Below, in pieces: positions 37,928 to 48,597 of a DNA stretch of 64,000 nt (its first letter is position 1; each line of letters starts with the position of its first letter). The stretch is from Amblyornis subalaris (Eukaryota; Chordata; Aves; Passeriformes; Ptilonorhynchidae). A program made the translations under genes and the position numbers. The stretch is from contig JACAXG010000007.1 in the NCBI GenBank assembly GCA_018881555.1, forward strand, positions 8,012,935-8,076,934, given 5' to 3'. Below the pieces are notes generated by a model. The model did not search any database. It was not told the DNA's origin and worked only from the letters and a program-made list of their open reading frames with translations.

Positions 37928-37980
37928 CCAGATTTTCCTTCCATTTAAGTCAATGGGTCTTTTCTGCTGATTTCAGTGTT
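37928..37980 (+). repeat. possible relic of an old amniote repeat ('caatggg' family)
   Basis: 'ccagattttccttccatttaagtcaatgggtcttttctgctgatttcagtg' resembles the recurrent amniote sequence 'ccattgaagtcaatggg.gttttgc.attgacttcagtggg'. A similar block is at 48555-48597. Diverged, assignment tentative. Confidence 0.3.
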
Positions 37981-39196
37981 ATAGATTCTCAACATGCTCT
38001 TCACTTATTGGATGATTTTAGATTTCATATAATGTCTGTCAATTGGTGTTTCAGCAANTTTTTGGTGATCCATCAAAAAGACCAATAGGCTTTTACCATC
38101 TTGTCAGCTATTTTATTACCTTCCTTTGTTTTAAAATATCCAAGTTCACAAATAATAATTTTCTCTCTCCCTCTGTTGACAGTGGGGACATGACAAATTT
38201 TAAATAAAACCTGTGACTGTGCAGCTCTGTTAAAGCTCATTCTCGGGAGAGAACAATTATGTCACCTTATCCGGGACGTTTCCCTTTGTCTCTTGTTCTC
38301 CTTAATGATCTTACAGGGAAAAAAATTTATGAAACATTAAGAGTCAAAACAAGCCCTCAGAGATGCACAGGAAGACTGGGACTGGCAATTGGACAGCACA
38401 TTATGTGAGTGTAACTAATCACAGAGGTAGCTTTCCTTCACCAGCAACAAGACATGACCAGAATTGTTGAGACTGTGAGTCCAACACCTTAAATCCTGAC
38501 ATCTGTTCTGACTAAAAGTACCAGCATTGTGGATAGTCAGTGGCCTGTCTGATGCTGTTAGTTCAGATGAAAGCAGACCTCTCATCCTACCACTACAGTG
38601 CATGCTGTCTTTTCTTTAGCTCTTAGCAACATCTGCACAGAGGCCATGAAATCAGCTCTAGGACATCCTCGTATTTGAGTACTGCAAATTCAGAAAGCAT
38701 TCCAGCATTTCAGGTTAAGTTTTGTAAAAGTAGCTCAATACAGAGGATGTTGAAATAGCATTCAGTTTCCTCTCTGATGTGATTTAACCATGCTTTGTCA
38801 AAAATGAGGCTTTTTGAAAGCGTCTCATTTTTTGTGAACGTCCTGTGACACAGATGGCAATTAGTGGTATTTTTCTGAAAAGCATACTGAGGGATATTAC
38901 TCTGCTTGTTTGTTTGTTTGTTTGTTAATAGCTATTTCTGGACTGTGAAGTAAGGAGGAGGCATAGCTTGAGGACCATGTTCAGCCTGAAATCTACCTAC
39001 ATAAAGCGATGATGAGGTTTAGAAGAAAAAGTGCAGAACTGAAGAACACAGTCTGACATATTTTTTATTCTATTGTAACAAATGANATCAAATAACTCAC
39101 TGAAACTTTTTGTTCTTTTCCATACTGGGATAAAACAAGTTTTAGTTAACGTATGTGAATAATGCAGTATAAAAAAAACGCTAAAGCCAATATGTT
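37981..39196. other. single-copy noncoding stretch
   Basis: No gene recognised. 38220-38400 is non-repetitive and complex, possibly conserved noncoding. (TTTG)5-type microsatellite at 38906-38926. Confidence 0.45.
38906..38926 (+). repeat. (TTGT)5 microsatellite
   Basis: Five uninterrupted tetranucleotide units of TTTG/TTGT phase. Confidence 0.92.
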
Positions 39197-39390
39197 GCCT
39201 TGAGGACAGGTTGCCCCGAGAAGCTGTGAGTGCCCCATTCCTGGAAGTGTTCAAGGTCAGGTTGGATGGAGCTCCGAGCAACCTGGTTGAGTGGAAGGTG
39301 TCCCTGCCTGCGGCTGGGAGGTTAAACAAGATGATCTTTAAGGTCTCTTGCAACTCAAACCATTCTATGGTTCTATGATTTTATGATTCA
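39197..39390 (+). repeat. CR1 LINE 3' fragment
   Basis: Plus-strand CR1 end in the expected order: 'cttgaggacaggttgcccc', 'ggaagtgttcaaggtcaggttggatgga', 'agcaacctggttgagtggaaggtgtccctgcc', 'gatgatctttaaggtctcttgcaactc', 'aaaccattctatgg', then the terminal repeat units TTCTATGAT TTTATGATTC. About 195 bp, 5'-truncated. Contrary to a young copy, the terminal octamers are already degenerate. Confidence 0.93.
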
Positions 39391-40217
39391 ATGGTTAAGC
39401 AAAACATAGTAGATGTTGCAGGACTAGAACATATAAAATCAGACGTTAGGTAGCCTAGACTTTCAGCTGAGACAAGCTGCAGCAAAGGAATACAGTCCCC
39501 CAGTGGCCAAAGACCTTCTGGGNCTTTTGCTGGAAGCTGTCAAGGGACAGACCCTTCATAGGCTTCCCCAGGAAAAACCAGTCTGGAGCCAAAACAGTGG
39601 CAGTCTGAAAAAACTGTGGGCATCACATCTAGGAGGCCTGGCATGTAGATGAATGAGGGGTTTTTCAAATTTTTTGAAGTCTAAAAGCATAATTTGAGCT
39701 GAACTNTGTGATGTGAGTATTAATAAATACTTTTTAGTGCCATTTTTGAAGTAGGTTATTGAAACTTTTCTCCATGCCTTCTGGGTCTGGTAGAGTAGTC
39801 ACTTAGATAAGATGGATGGTACCTGTAGCTGTACTTCACTTGGGGAATAATTAGTAACATTCAGCTTCAAAAAACTGAAGTCACCAGTTCCACCTCTGCC
39901 AAGAGCCAGGGCCTAGGCAGGCAGTCTGGAGAAACTGCCTCCCAGGGAAAACACTGCTCGTNAGCAGGAAACTTCATCAAAGGGAAAGATCTCCCTCGGG
40001 AGTGTCTGCAGACTGCAGCTCTCTGCACTTCTCAGGGTGACCTTCAAACATTTGTGTGATGTGGGGAGATCCCACCAGTGATGCAAGATTTATTCAGTAT
40101 TTTGTCTACTCACTATAAATGTCTTCCTCAGCAAAGNGGGGAGCCCTGGGTCCACTCCCCTCATGCTCCTTTAATACCCATAATTTGAGTTTGAATGTAC
40201 AGTCCAGTGTGACTTCT
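39391..40217. other. single-copy spacer between two CR1 ends
   Basis: No recognised gene. N calls are frequent here (39522, 39706, 39962, 40137). It could contain unrecognised older CR1 body sequence belonging to the element ending at 40307, but I see no matching block. Confidence 0.45.
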
Positions 40218-40307
40218 ACTGGAAGGTCTCCCTGCCCATGGCAGGAGGGTTGGAACTAAATGATCTTTAAGGTTACTTCCGACCCAAACCACTCTACGAT
40301 TCCATGA
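40218..40307 (+). repeat. CR1 LINE 3' fragment
   Basis: 'actggaaggtctccctgcccatggcaggagggttggaactaaatgatctttaaggttacttccgacccaaacc' is the standard bird CR1 tail. It is followed by the worn terminal units ACTCTACGAT TCCATGA. About 90 bp, same orientation as the copy 0.8 kb to the left but with different substitutions, so it is a separate insertion. Confidence 0.9.
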
Positions 40308-43192
40308 ACCTCCATGTGGCCACCACATTGCCCCCAGCATCACCTGGGCTGGGACCTGTCAGTCTCCGCTGGAGGAAAATCCCAAACTGCTCCGGAGTGT
40401 AGACGGTGTCTTACATAACCAGCACTGTGGGGACAGGTGAGGTGACTTCCCCTGTGCTGCGTTATCACTGAGATAAAGCCTAATGCCAGCTGACACTGCT
40501 CTGCCAAGGTTAAAGTGATTCGTGGGGCTCCGTTAAGATGGTGCTCAAATGTCTTTTCAATCCACAGCGTTTTTAAAATACAGCAAAACCACCTAGCTTT
40601 TCACCTACTGCCAAAGTACAGCGTTTCATATCAGAGGTACTTTACTGGGTAGGTACATTTATCCTCTGTGCTCATCTCAACCACGGTATCTTAGCTTAAA
40701 TAGAAGAATCATAAAAATTATTTCTAAACATAACAATACTCTGAAACTGGGACGCTTTTAGGGAAGGAAACACTCTATTTATCTCAGCTCTGTGAAATAT
40801 ACACCAGACCATGCAGTCAGAGGCAGTGATGGGGTCCTGCTCTGAAGCTGCTCTGCTCTGGTCAGCTGTTCTGTGGCTCTGAGACTGGAAGCAGCTTCAC
40901 AATCTATATTGGGCAAATCTAACTGTAAAACTAGAAGTAAATAATACATAGCATCTCTCCCAGGGGATGAGTGCTGCGTACACATAACAATCCTTCCAGC
41001 TGAGAAAGCCATTCCCAGCGTGCCTCTTTAATGGAAAGAAACTAGCACTTAATACAAATACTTTAGTAGCATGCACCCCCGTCCTGCTTAATCTTAGCAA
41101 GGCTTCTTTTTCCTCTTTTAAATTCAGAGCTTCAGTTCCCTTGATCCAAGAGGTTAAATACTTCAAATCACATCAGTGCCCTAAGATTGTGAAGGGCCAG
41201 CTCAATGACGACGACTCCAAGTCGAAACATTAAGAATGCAAATTATCAGCCAAGTGACAACTGTTAAGCTGTATTAAAAAGTATGTTGCTTCTGCTTAAC
41301 AGACACACAGATAGAAATGATGCTACTGTGAAATTTGCGGGGGTAACACGGTTCAAAGTACAGAGAAAGCATTTGTTCTCTTGTCTGTTCAATCGCTGTT
41401 TTGAAAACAAGCAACAGTATCACCTCAAGAAATCTGCAGCTGAGATCTGTCACCAGGCAATGTCCTTACTAATAAATACAGGATGTTGATGAAAAAAGAA
41501 AAATAATAAAAGAGCTTTTTGTGCTATAACAAAATCACCTTATTAGACCAGTTTAATNCTTTCTGAGTTATAGGTGGCACTAAATGTCAGTTAAAGTCAA
41601 AAGCTTCTGGCCAATGACTGCTTGCTAATGCCATATAAATTTCAAAAGCTGATAAAGCCTGTCCACATAGTTCTGTATATCACACTGATTTCATCTTTTC
41701 CTTCTATGAGGATACAATCCTAAACTGTATAGAAATTCACTTGCTTTAAAGGTACAAAAGAGATTTTTGTACAAAGTCAATAGCCAGCATGCAAGGAAGA
41801 GAACTTCACCCGTGTCCCTTTGCTTGTTTTTCAGTGGCGCACATTCTGCTTTTAAACCTTCAGCCGCAAATATGGAAAACTGNCAATGGCCTCAAATTCA
41901 AAGAAAATGTACCAGCAAAAATATGTCCACTTTCTCCTCCTGCCTCTGCAATTTATTGCTGCTGGAGGTCAGAGACTTAAATACTATCTCTAGTGTTTGT
42001 TTTTTTTTTAAATAGCTGGATGATTTTATGACACTGCTCAGATCCCACTCTGGCATGGTGCAGTTCACAGGGTGAATTATATTTTGGCTGTCCCATGGCA
42101 TTTCACCTTTGACTCCAATAAANGCAGGATCTAACCTCATCTTCTTCTTAGTAATGAGGGTAATATTGTGGCTCCACCAGAGTGTCCATCCTGAATGTGA
42201 AGCATCACTTAGCCAATCAGCCACGGTAAATCCCACATCCCTAATCCATCAGTGTGTTTTTGTAGCAGCGCAAAAGCTGCTGAAGCCATCAGTGCCAGCC
42301 AGTAACTGAAACCAGTGATGTTACTCTCTTCGTATTTCTGACACTTTCCTGGCCTGGGAGTATCTTATTTACTGACGGGCATTGTAANTGTGGGCAGCTT
42401 GCAATCAGAAACCCAAACAAATATAAATACAGTAAGAGTAACTAAGTNCACAGAAAAATTGTTTTGCGATACGCAGATCTAAGTACTCATCTTGCAGCAA
42501 GGAAACCAGACACAGCACCACTGAGCCAACCAGAAAGGTTTTGCTAATGCCCAGGACTTTTAAAAGACTGTTTCTGAAAGTCATGAGAGAATGCTTTGCA
42601 CTTTGGTATGGAAATTAATCATATACAACTATTCTTCATACTGGAATACCATATATATGGCAACTTACACTCAGACCTGCACTCCTAACAAGATGATTCT
42701 TTGGTGAATTACTCTTAAATGCACAAACCAGCTTGTGACATTTGAGCATTTTCTCTCTGGCTGTCATCACTGCTGCTTACAAGTGGTCTTCCAGACAGAA
42801 ATGGCTTGGAGGTCTGGTGCAGTCCATTAATTTTTGAGACACTTCCTTTGGAACTGGTCCATATAGAACTGCCATTATTCAAAAAATATCTTTACTTTCN
42901 TGGCCCTTAGTGCTTGGTAGACATTTTTCCTTGGTGTTTTGAACACCAGGTCCTGTGCGATAAAGCACAACGTAGCTCTTTTGGACAAGCATCTGGAATT
43001 CATCTGTGTAAAGAGTGAGCATAGACCTGTAGAAGATAGTGTTTGTAAAATGATTACCTGCTTTCTTGATTTAATAAAGTTTTATAGANCTACAAATTCA
43101 AGTTAATGCAGCTCTGAAATAATCAGTTGTATTTATCATATAAAGCAACAACTAATCACAATCTATTTTATTTGCTGCTTTTCATTTGCTGC
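40308..43192. other. single-copy noncoding stretch
   Basis: No gene recognised. 41180-41290 is complex and could be conserved noncoding sequence. A 12-bp palindrome ccatatatatgg lies at 42649-42660 (its W-spacer is two bases too long for a CArG box). Open frames up to 112 codons at 41767-42309 overlap on both strands. Confidence 0.45.
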
Positions 43193-43283
43193 ACCTCAAA
43201 GTACTTCACAAAGGAGGTAAATATCATTATCCCTAACTTATGAATGGCACAAATGGCAGACAGAGAAGTAAGACCAAGTTCTT
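43193..43283 (-). repeat. MIR/L2-type ancient SINE/LINE 3' end
   Basis: 'cctcaaagtacttcacaaaggaggtaaatatcattatccctaacttatgaatggcac..aatggcagacagagaagtaag' follows the reverse complement of the MIR/L2 3' region ('caaagtgctttacaaa..ggtaagtatcattatccccattttacagatg..gaggcacagagaggt'). The match runs through several blocks in order. Old and truncated. Confidence 0.65.
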
Positions 43284-43846
43284 CGTGAAGCTTTTANAAA
43301 CTCTCCAAAGCAGATCACAAATAGCAGCTAAGGAACTGATATCCAACATGGCTCAATGAGAGGATGTCNGATAACTGTATTATGCAACCATCTCAAATAT
43401 ATAAAATTGTTAATATACACATATTTGANATGGATTTGCTGTACTCAATCACCCACAGAGGAAGCCACCAGAAAGAGAGAGACCTCTGCTATTGTCAAAA
43501 GTATTTCCGTGTTCTCGTCCAGAGCAGGACCCTGAGGCAGGCAAGCTATTCTGCTCTGAAAAATACCTCTGCAGCCAGCTGTGCTTGCTTGACTGCTTCA
43601 AGAGTGCAGAAGAACAGCTCTAGCCTACGGAGGCTGGGGTGACCCTTTTGGAATTGTAAGTAGTTTGTTCGGGTAATAACCAACGTGTAATTAGAAGTTC
43701 CTCTAAGGAATCACCATCTTCCTTCTTAGCAAGCTGAAGCTCTACCCACAGCTCAAGTGTTTACAGGAATGCACTGTTGCACAATTCCTGACATTCAGGT
43801 AGTGTGACTTTGTATGTTACATTGCCGTAATTTGGAGGAAGCCTGA
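43284..43846. other. single-copy noncoding stretch
   Basis: No gene or repeat recognised. N calls at 43297, 43369 and 43430. A plus-strand frame at 43364-43642 shows no domain. Confidence 0.5.
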
Positions 43847-43882
43847 TTAAGGGACTTTCCCTTAAAGACTTAAGGGAAAGTC
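43847..43882 (+). other. overlapping perfect hairpins (8-bp and 13-bp)
   Basis: gactttcccttaa (43853-43865) is the exact reverse complement of ttaagggaaagtc (43870-43882) with a 4-nt loop, a 13-bp perfect stem. The left arm can alternatively pair with the sequence before it: ttaaggga (43847-43854) with tcccttaa (43858-43865), loop ctt. So the 'ttaaggga' unit appears twice in one orientation and once inverted. It may be a small duplication-inversion made by replication template switching. Confidence 0.8.
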
Positions 43883-44327
43883 TTTGCTNTCTCTAACCAA
43901 TAACTTAGCGTGAAAACAATATAATAACTGCCATTCCTGGAAAAAAAAATATATATTGGAATGATATCATCACTGTTTCCTGCAGCAAAAACATTATTAT
44001 GAGCTTTTTTTTTACAATTTTTAGACAGAAATCCTAATGTTAAATACTTCTGTTAAATTTCAGTAGGTTAATACAGAANTCTTTCACATTGCTATGCAGC
44101 AATTTTAAATTATGAGCATGAACAACTATTTTTNTCACATCCTCCAGGTATACAGTGTGTGGATAAGCTGTTTACACTGCCCTAAACAGTTTTGCCAACG
44201 CACCTTCACCCTGATCAGGAATTTACTTATTATTCCACTCTTAGGCTTTTCTTGACGAGAAACAGTAAGCTGTGCCAAATTTGCATAGGAGTCTCTGCAG
44301 CAGTAAGAGCACTGTAAGAATTAAGGC
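43883..44327. other. single-copy noncoding stretch
   Basis: AT-rich with an A-run followed by TATATAT at about 43941-43956. Nothing else recognised. Confidence 0.5.
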
Positions 44328-44360
44328 TCATATTATTTTCAGTTGCAGAAAATAATATGA
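44328..44360 (+). other. perfect 13-bp hairpin
   Basis: tcatattattttc (44328-44340) is the exact reverse complement of gaaaataatatga (44348-44360), loop agttgca. The stem ends abruptly on both sides. A terminator role is not expected in a vertebrate. Probably a local inverted duplication. Confidence 0.8.
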
Positions 44361-44599
44361 TTTCCAAAAAAAAATCCAGGCTGGGTTTCATTCCCAGGTT
44401 GTGTTTTGGCATGGTCACAAGCCAGCACCATGGTCTGGCNCAAGAAAGCTGCCAGGTTGAGTCGACTTTTGAACCTGCATTCCTTCAGTGGGGTTATGAA
44501 TAGAAGTGCAGCCCTAGAGTGGAAAAGAAGGCCCTGAAAAACACACATATGAAAGNGTAATTGTTGCTTTTGCTGTGAAGAACATTGGCTTGGAAAAGG
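44361..44599. other. short single-copy stretch
   Basis: No feature recognised. It may contain worn 3' sequence of the adjacent old CR1. Confidence 0.4.
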
Positions 44600-44915
44600 C
44601 ATCCTGCGTCATTGTGTCCAATCCCCTGCTGTCTTAGGCAACCACAACACATAATCCTTTTCATAAATTTATCAAGTTCCATCTTAAAGACAGTTAGGCT
44701 TCTTGCCCCCAATGAGAAGGCTGTTCCCAAGCCTCACTGTGCCGAGGGTTAGAAATATTCTTCTAATTTCCAGCTTACATTTATTCATGGCCAATTCAGA
44801 CCCATTTGTTCTTGTGCCAACATTGTTCTGTAGCTTAAATAGCTTCTCTCCCCCTCTTGTGTTTACCACCCCCAATGAACTTATAGAGAGCAGGCTGTCC
44901 CTTTGGCCTCTCACT
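44600..44915 (-). repeat. old amniote-type CR1 LINE fragment
   Basis: Reads as the reverse complement of the ancient CR1 3' region found across turtles, crocodilians and birds. Blocks in order: 'tgtccaatcccctgctgtcttaggcaaccacaaca', 'aaatttatcaagttccatcttaaagacagttaggct', 'ctgttcccaagcctcact', 'ggttagaaatattcttctaatttccagc', 'ttattcatggcca', 'catttgttcttgtgccaac', 'cttaaatagcttctctcccc', 'ttatagagag'. It is a different lineage from the other CR1 ends in the window, which have the bird-type tail. The reading frame is broken. Confidence 0.85.
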
Positions 44916-45713
44916 GTCATGCCATCCTGTTTGTGCATGAGCTGCAGTNCCCCCAAACAATGGATGAGCTATTGTTTTAAGAAGGTTAGCTGAAAATAAA
45001 AGCAGCACACTGCCTTGCTGTGTGGGATAGGCAAAATCCATCACTGGGACGTCGGGCGATCAGCGGAGCCCTCTGGACCTAAGCATCCCAGGGTAAACAG
45101 AAGCATAAAGTCATAATAGACCAGTCATAATAGGGCCAGTTTAACACATTTGCCCAATTATCCCTTANTCCTTCTGAGTCTGAAAGAGCAACAACTGTTA
45201 ACTGCAAAACAGACCTACTGGTCCAGAGCGGCTAGGCAGGGAAAAATTAGCACCAGCAACCGGGCTAAACTAATATTTTTAGCAATGTCAGTGTGGCTGT
45301 GGGAGGAGGGAAACGCATCCATGCTTTCAGGCGCAATGGGAGTAACTGGCCTGAGAGCCTGTGGTGTGTCCGAGCCAAACATTCCCCTTACAAAGGCTCC
45401 TCTGTGCGTGCCTGACTTAGCTCNGTTGCAGCTGTTAACTTCCAGGAGGCAGGTTCAGAGATTTTCTTGACAGCCTCCAACTTCAACATTGAAAGACTAA
45501 CCATATTTCTTAACATATGCCAGAGCAATTTAAAAAGGTTCTGGACCCCTTGTGTTTCTAGTTTGTGTGGTTTTTCCAGTGCTTTCATGATTAGGGTAGG
45601 AATTTCCAGACTATCACAACGGAAATGGCATTTTCTCAGTGAGAAAGATTCAAATGGTGGCCATGTAAAGGTTGCAGTTTAATTCAAATGTCTCCTTCCA
45701 CGTGATTTTATGT
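44916..45713. other. single-copy noncoding stretch
   Basis: Open frames on both strands (45150-45470 plus, 45388-45588 minus) have no recognisable domain and overlap. The first 100 bp may be further old CR1 sequence. Confidence 0.45.
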
Positions 45714-45755
45714 AATATATATATCATATCATATCACATCATATCATATATCATA
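45714..45755 (+). repeat. (ATATC)n pentanucleotide microsatellite
   Basis: About eight slightly imperfect ATATC/CATAT units, with one ACATC variant and flanking TATAT. Confidence 0.9.
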
Positions 45756-46067
45756 AATTTCTATTGTATTCTATTCTGTAGTGGGTTTGATAAGAGANTT
45801 AGGAATGGTAGAGTCTTCTGTGCAGGCCTCATTGCTTGAGGACCAATGACCTTATAATGTAATTCTTGCCAGCATGATTACAGTTGCTGTTACATCTATA
45901 AGTGCGTAGCTCTCTTCCAGCTTCACTAAAATATCAGTCTTTTAGGCAAACCGCATTGTTAAGGGGACCTTCTGCTTTCCAATACACTCATAAAGGTCAG
46001 AAAATTCATCCATATTTTATTTTTCAAAATTACCTTTGCGCTAAGCACAGATTCTTACATGCTGCTC
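45756..46067. other. short single-copy stretch
   Basis: No feature recognised. Confidence 0.45.
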
Positions 46068-46094
46068 GGGGCGGGGGGCGGGGGGGGGGGGGGG
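46068..46094 (+). repeat. G-rich tract with quadruplex potential
   Basis: GGGG-C-GGGGGG-C-G15: 25 of 27 bases are G. The runs can be partitioned into four or more G-tracts of at least three with one-base loops, the pattern of a very stable intramolecular G-quadruplex. It creates a proline-rich artefact frame on the minus strand. Length is likely unreliable in any assembly. Confidence 0.92.
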
Positions 46095-46095
46095 T

Positions 46096-46126
46096 AAAAA
46101 AAGAAAAGAAAAAAGGAAAAAGAAAG
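46096..46126 (+). repeat. A-rich purine tract
   Basis: Pure purine (A-runs broken by single or double G) directly after the G-tract, separated by one T. Together 46068-46126 is almost uninterrupted purine on one strand, which can also support triplex (H-DNA) formation. Confidence 0.9.
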
Positions 46127-47250
46127 CCTTAGATTCCCAAAATTTCTGAAGACCCAGAGCCAAATCCGACAAGAAAAAGAAAGGGTCAAACACAGATTCA
46201 CAAGAAGTGGCATGAATTTATTGAAATGAAGTGAGTTACAGCTGCAGGACAGTTCTTGCTTTAATGCTTTAAAATAAGGGTTTTGTCCTGTTACAGAAAC
46301 CTTATTCTTGACTTCATACACAGAGATGAAGGGCTTCTAGCATGTCATTTCCTGGAATTCCCTTGTTTGCACATTGCACGTAGCGATACCAGGGAGAAAA
46401 GGGAGAAGTCAACCCCCGGGATAACATGAATCCTTAACNTTGTCCTTCTGTGCATTAGTCCTGCTGAAGAGCCTTTTGAAGAGCTTGGGTGGGGTGCACT
46501 GTTCTGCAGCACCCGTGNCAGCAGTGTCATGGAAAGCCTCCTCCACACCAGCCACCCTCACCCATGTCCAGGGCATCCAGCAGGAGCCCAACCCCTGTAG
46601 ATGGAGCTGGAAGAGTAGAGGAAATGTTTTCTCAAGTTGCCTGCTCACATTTTGGAGGAAAATTGGTCCATGTGACTCCTCTTCACCAAAACAACTTTTT
46701 GGCATAGGCATCATGTCTGCCATGGAGGCTAACACTGAAAAGAAAGGCCCTGCTCTTGGTGTGAGTGCATCAGGAAGCGGAGGATGCACTCCCAGCCAAC
46801 TCCTGATATTTCACAGTTTTGGTTGAAACAGATTTGCTGTTGTCCTTGAAACGTAATCAAACTCAACTTCTCCTCATGTATATCTCAGCAAGACAGATTT
46901 GGCAGTGGGAGCTGGTGTTGGGCTTCTCAATAAAATTAAGCAGTCTGGGTGCAATGGATGAGGCTATTCCCTTGAATCATCTCACTGTGATTCTAACTTC
47001 CTTTCGCAGTGGGTTGGAGGGAGGCCAGTGGTTTGTCAGGGTGCCTTGGGCCAGGAAGAACATTAGGAGAGATAGCAGGGATTTATCCACTCTGTTGGAA
47101 ATTAGTCCCTCAGTGATCAATGCTGATTTGCTGCTTCTCTGGACAGTCTTTCCTGGCTTCATGGATTAGATGCTGGTAGTGTAGGGAATAACAATAAAAC
47201 CATTCGCTAGCTGCATCTGGTGCAGGGAAAGCTTTCCAAAGATTATTAGT
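46127..47250. other. GC-richer stretch, open on both strands, no recognised gene
   Basis: Frames of 126 codons (46409-46789, minus), 128 codons (46440-46826, plus) and 116 codons (46819-47169, plus) overlap or abut. None has a recognisable domain, signal peptide or family likeness, and simultaneous openness of opposite strands points to composition. The minus frame includes a basic stretch (KLFKRLFSR) but also two unknown residues from N calls. I cannot exclude an exon of a lineage-specific transcript or an eroded retrocopy. Confidence 0.35.
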
Positions 47251-48554
47251 TTAAGCATCCTAGAGAGACATAATAAAAGGGGAATCATTATTATAGTGTG
47301 TGTGTTTTAGGATATCCATTACTGCAGTGTCTTGGCATTATTACATAATTTAAAATAATAAAAACAATTATCCTTCAGGATAAAGGAGACTTTGAAGTCG
47401 CTGAGTTACGGGTCACTGCCTATGTATTTGTTAGGATAGAAGCACCCTGACATTTGGAGCTGAGTAGAATGCAAGCTCCAGAGATGAATTTTGGGCAGCC
47501 ATAGGAAAGCTGCAAGACTTGGTTTCAACCTTACCCACAGTAGAAGTGACTTCCACATCTCAGAGCTTGCCACTGGTGTCACCATGCTGCTGCAGAGCTC
47601 AGACTCAGACTGCTTGTCCTCAGCTTTGCATTATTCTGTAGTGCAGGGAAATACTGAAGAGCAGGATTTGGTTTTCTCCAAAATGGACCCAATTTTCCTG
47701 CATAGACACCCCATCAAGAGTGTATCTGCAGATACAATCAGACACGAAGTTCAAATGAAGAATCCCAAAGTTGTTACCGCATCCCAAAATCTCAAACTGG
47801 AAAACTGCTCCCCCAAACTACTTGAATGTTTTAAGACTCAGTGTTTGTGACCCTTGCAGCAGGTCTGAGAAGGCAGCAGTGAAGTCCAAAAGGAAACCAG
47901 TGCAATCTGTGAGGTATCCAACTCTTAAGTTATAATAATTTTAATCCATGGTAATTGCTTCATGGATGTGCATGGGAATGACTTGGGTCTGAGCGTGGGG
48001 GCTTTTTCCCTCGTACTTTTTCCTTCAGTGTCAGTGACTTGCTGTATGACTTACATAATTCTGTAGGTATTGGAAACTGTAGGAACTCGTAAGTAGGGGA
48101 ATGCTCTTTCTGAGCCTTAGGTACAGATTTAGTTGTCTAGCTTTAACACTCCAACTTTGTAAATGTCAGCTTTCACTTACTTGTCTCAAAAAAGACTTGG
48201 AAAACCCAGTCAACTCAAGTCAGTAATATGCCTAGCAGACACTGCATAAAACGTGTTACTTACATGCAAAGTATTAGTGATTATGTATTATTTTGTCTAT
48301 ATTAAAACATATCAACACTGAACATATTGTCATAGCTACTGGAGGACGTGAGAGGGCTACACAGGCGACTTCTCTTTATAAAATACCATGTGTTTGGCAT
48401 GAAAGTTAACTGAAGCAAACATTCTGTTGCAGTAGATGTCATACAACCACCAGCGTGTGGAGATGACCCTCTCCCACACTAACACAGCCTTGAAGGACTG
48501 GCATTATGGAAAGGATCCCGGTTTCAAAATGCTGGACCACTTTCATCTCCCTTG
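47251..48554. other. single-copy noncoding stretch
   Basis: A 119-codon plus-strand frame at 47491-47850 has balanced composition but no domain I know. No repeat recognised. No N calls fall between 46518 and 49493. Confidence 0.45.
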
Positions 48555-48597
48555 CACACTGCAAGCTCCTCTTGAAGTCAGTGGGTGGCTGGTCCTA
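48555..48597 (+). repeat. possible relic of an old amniote repeat
   Basis: 'cactgcaagctcctcttgaagtcagtgggtggctggtcct' resembles the common amniote 'actgcaa..tcc.attgaagtcaatggg' sequence, like the block at 37928-37980. Short and diverged. Confidence 0.25.

Noticed and set aside
42649..42660. ccatatatatgg as an SRF CArG box
   Set aside because: A CArG box has six A/T between CC and GG; here there are eight.
46440..46826. 128-codon plus-strand frame
   Set aside because: Overlaps a 126-codon frame on the other strand, contains an N codon, and matches no family I recognise. Kept only as a locus to check.
47491..47850. 119-codon plus-strand frame
   Set aside because: Balanced composition but no recognised motif and no supporting splice or promoter context.
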